Assembly (NCBI GenBank): GCA_025924775.1
Contig: JAICHS010000151.1
Location: 1 to 5,942, forward strand
Source of the DNA: Rhodanobacteraceae bacterium
GTDB taxonomy: Bacteria > Pseudomonadota > Gammaproteobacteria > Xanthomonadales > Rhodanobacteraceae
DNA length: 5,942 nt
Reading direction: 5' to 3'
Shown here: piece after piece, positions 4,605-5,942 of the stretch
Layout: the number at the start of each line of letters is the position of its first letter
Position numbering within the stretch: position 1 is the first letter of the stretch
Translations under genes and position numbers: made by a program
Notes under the pieces: generated by a model
Database searches by the model: none
What the model saw: only the letters and a program-made list of their open reading frames with translations
What the model was told of the DNA's origin: nothing

Positions 4605-5942
4605 ATGGGCACGGCGCGGGTACAGCAGATCGCGCGGGCGGTGACGGAAGTCCCCCTGCAACCGGCATCCCTGGACATCTGGGACAAGAAATACCGCCTG
4701 AAGACCAAGCAGGGCGACCCGGTGGATGTGACGGTGGACGACACCTGGTCGCGCGTCGCGCGCGCGCTGGCCGGCGTCGAGGTCACGCCGGAACTGCGCG
4801 AACACTGGCACGAACGCTTCCTGTGGGCGCTGCGCCACGGCGCGATTCCGGCCGGGCGCATCACCTCCAACGCGGGCGCGCGCGAGCACAAGCCCGCCAC
4901 GTCCACCATCAACTGCACCGTGTCGGGCACCATCCAGGATTCGATGGACGACATCCTGGAAAAGGTGCACCAGGCCGGCCTGACCCTGAAGGCCGGCTGC
5001 GGCATCGGTTACGAGTTCAGCACCCTGCGGCCGCGCAACGCCTACGTTTCGGGCGCCGGCGCCTACACCTCGGGCCCGCTGTCGTTCATGGACATCTACG
5101 ACAAGATGTGCTTCACGGTGTCCAGCGCGGGCGGTCGCCGCGGCGCGCAGATGGGCACGTTCGACGTCAGCCACCCCGACGTCAAGGAATTCATCAAGGC
5201 CAAGCGCGAAAACGGTCGCCTGCGCCAGTTCAACCTCAGCCTGCTGATCACCGACGGGTTCATGCAGGCGGTCGAGACCGATGCCGACTGGCCGCTGGTG
5301 TTTCCGGTGCACGTCAAGGAAAAGGACGAGATCGACCTTGCGGATGCCGACAAGGTCGTCTGGCGCGAGTGGCCGGTGCACGAGAACTACATCGTGCGCG
5401 AGGACGGCCTGGTTGCGTGCAAGATCTACGGCCACATCCGTGCGCGGCACCTGTGGGACATGATCATGGTCTCGACGTACGACTACGCCGAACCAGGCTT
5501 CATCCTGATCGACCGCGTCAACGAGATGAACAACAACTGGTGGTGCGAGCACATCCGCGCAACCAACCCGTGTGGCGAGCAGCCACTGCCACCCTACGGT
5601 TCCTGCCTGCTGGGCTCGGTCAACCTCACCCGCTTCGTGCGCGACCCGTTCGGGCCCAAGGCGCACTTCGACACAGACGAATACAAGGAAGTGGTGCGCG
5701 TGTTCACCCGCATGCTCGACAACGTGGTCGAGGTGAACGGCCTGCCGCTGGAACAACAGCGCCACGAGATCATGTCCAAGCGCCGCCACGGCATGGGCTT
5801 CCTGGGCCTGGGTTCCACGCTGGCGATGCTCAGGCTGCGCTATGGTTCGGAAGAAGCGGTGAAGTTCACCGAAACCGTCTCGCGCGAAATGGCGCTGGCC
5901 GGCTGGGAAGTGGCGCTGGAGTTGGCCAAGGAAAAGGGTCCG
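4605..5942 (+). CDS. nrdJ: Adenosylcobalamin-dependent (class II) ribonucleotide reductase (partial, C-terminus outside window)
   Basis: Reduces ribonucleotides to deoxyribonucleotides in the cytosol, using adenosylcobalamin to make the thiyl radical, so it needs neither NrdB nor oxygen. There are 446 codons, open at the right edge; class II enzymes are usually over 600 residues, so a large C-terminal part is missing. Visible residues: Cys104 in STINCTVSG (redox partner), the Asn321/Cys323/Glu325 active site in NPCGEQ, and Cys334 in YGSCLLGSVNL (second redox Cys). The 11-residue gap between Cys323 and Cys334 fits class II (Thermotoga NrdJ C322/C333, from memory) rather than class I NrdA, where the gap is 23. 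GGRRGAQM (176-183) and the GSGxG-like KAGCGIGYEFS also fit NrdJ. The start has a good ribosome binding site. An N-terminal ATP cone is absent, or at most very short, because the catalytic Cys104 comes early; dATP activity control is therefore unlikely. Putative NrdR boxes lie upstream. The class call would be settled by the C-terminus. Confidence 0.93.
   Translation, partial: MGTARVQQIARAVTEVPLQPASLDIWDKKYRLKTKQGDPVDVTVDDTWSRVARALAGVEVTPELREHWHERFLWALRHGAIPAGRITSNAGAREHKPATSTINCTVSGTIQDSMDDILEKVHQAGLTLKAGCGIGYEFSTLRPRNAYVSGAGAYTSGPLSFMDIYDKMCFTVSSAGGRRGAQMGTFDVSHPDVKEFIKAKRENGRLRQFNLSLLITDGFMQAVETDADWPLVFPVHVKEKDEIDLADADKVVWREWPVHENYIVREDGLVACKIYGHIRARHLWDMIMVSTYDYAEPGFILIDRVNEMNNNWWCEHIRATNPCGEQPLPPYGSCLLGSVNLTRFVRDPFGPKAHFDTDEYKEVVRVFTRMLDNVVEVNGLPLEQQRHEIMSKRRHGMGFLGLGSTLAMLRLRYGSEEAVKFTETVSREMALAGWEVALELAKEKGP

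Noticed and set aside
4446..5789. 447-residue minus-strand frame opposite nrdJ
   Set aside because: It covers the conserved reductase core and has the composition of an antisense shadow (Val, His, Asp, Arg, Ala); no recognisable motif.

Overview
This window is GC-rich chromosomal DNA. The gene content and protein style suggest a gammaproteobacterium of the Xanthomonadaceae/Rhodanobacteraceae type (a Xanthomonas, Lysobacter or Luteimonas relative). That assignment is an inference from protein character, not from a marker gene. Four real protein-coding genes fill it; two run off the window edges. No tRNA, rRNA, insertion sequence, CRISPR array or phage gene was seen.

Layout: three genes read leftward on the minus strand. 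From right to left they are a periplasmic HtrA/DegQ-type serine protease (4183-2807), an exported fusion of a PstS-like substrate-binding domain and a LysM peptidoglycan-binding domain (2611-1277), and an M17 leucyl aminopeptidase-family enzyme (GTG start at 1228, cut by the left edge). The last two lie 48 bases apart in the same reading frame and probably share a transcript. The protease is separated from them by 195 bases holding two perfect inverted repeats and a candidate promoter. On the plus strand a class II (adenosylcobalamin-dependent) ribonucleotide reductase, nrdJ, starts at 4605 and runs off the right edge.

The 421-base divergent region (4184-4604) is the most informative regulatory stretch. 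It holds a sigma70-like promoter for the protease and, facing nrdJ, a good match to an NrdR box. A second, weaker box lies exactly 32 bases further on (centre to centre), which is the geometry NrdR uses. About 200 bases of leader follow before the nrdJ ribosome binding site. No cobalamin riboswitch was recognised there.

Taken together, the minus-strand genes concern the cell envelope and proteolysis: a periplasmic quality-control protease, a wall-bound ligand-binding protein and a cytoplasmic peptidase. nrdJ supplies deoxyribonucleotides and is an independent unit. Nothing here amounts to a clearly new multi-gene system. The points most worth following are the NrdR pair, the unusual PstS-like/LysM protein with its missing phosphate loop, and the hairpin arrangements in the intergenic regions.
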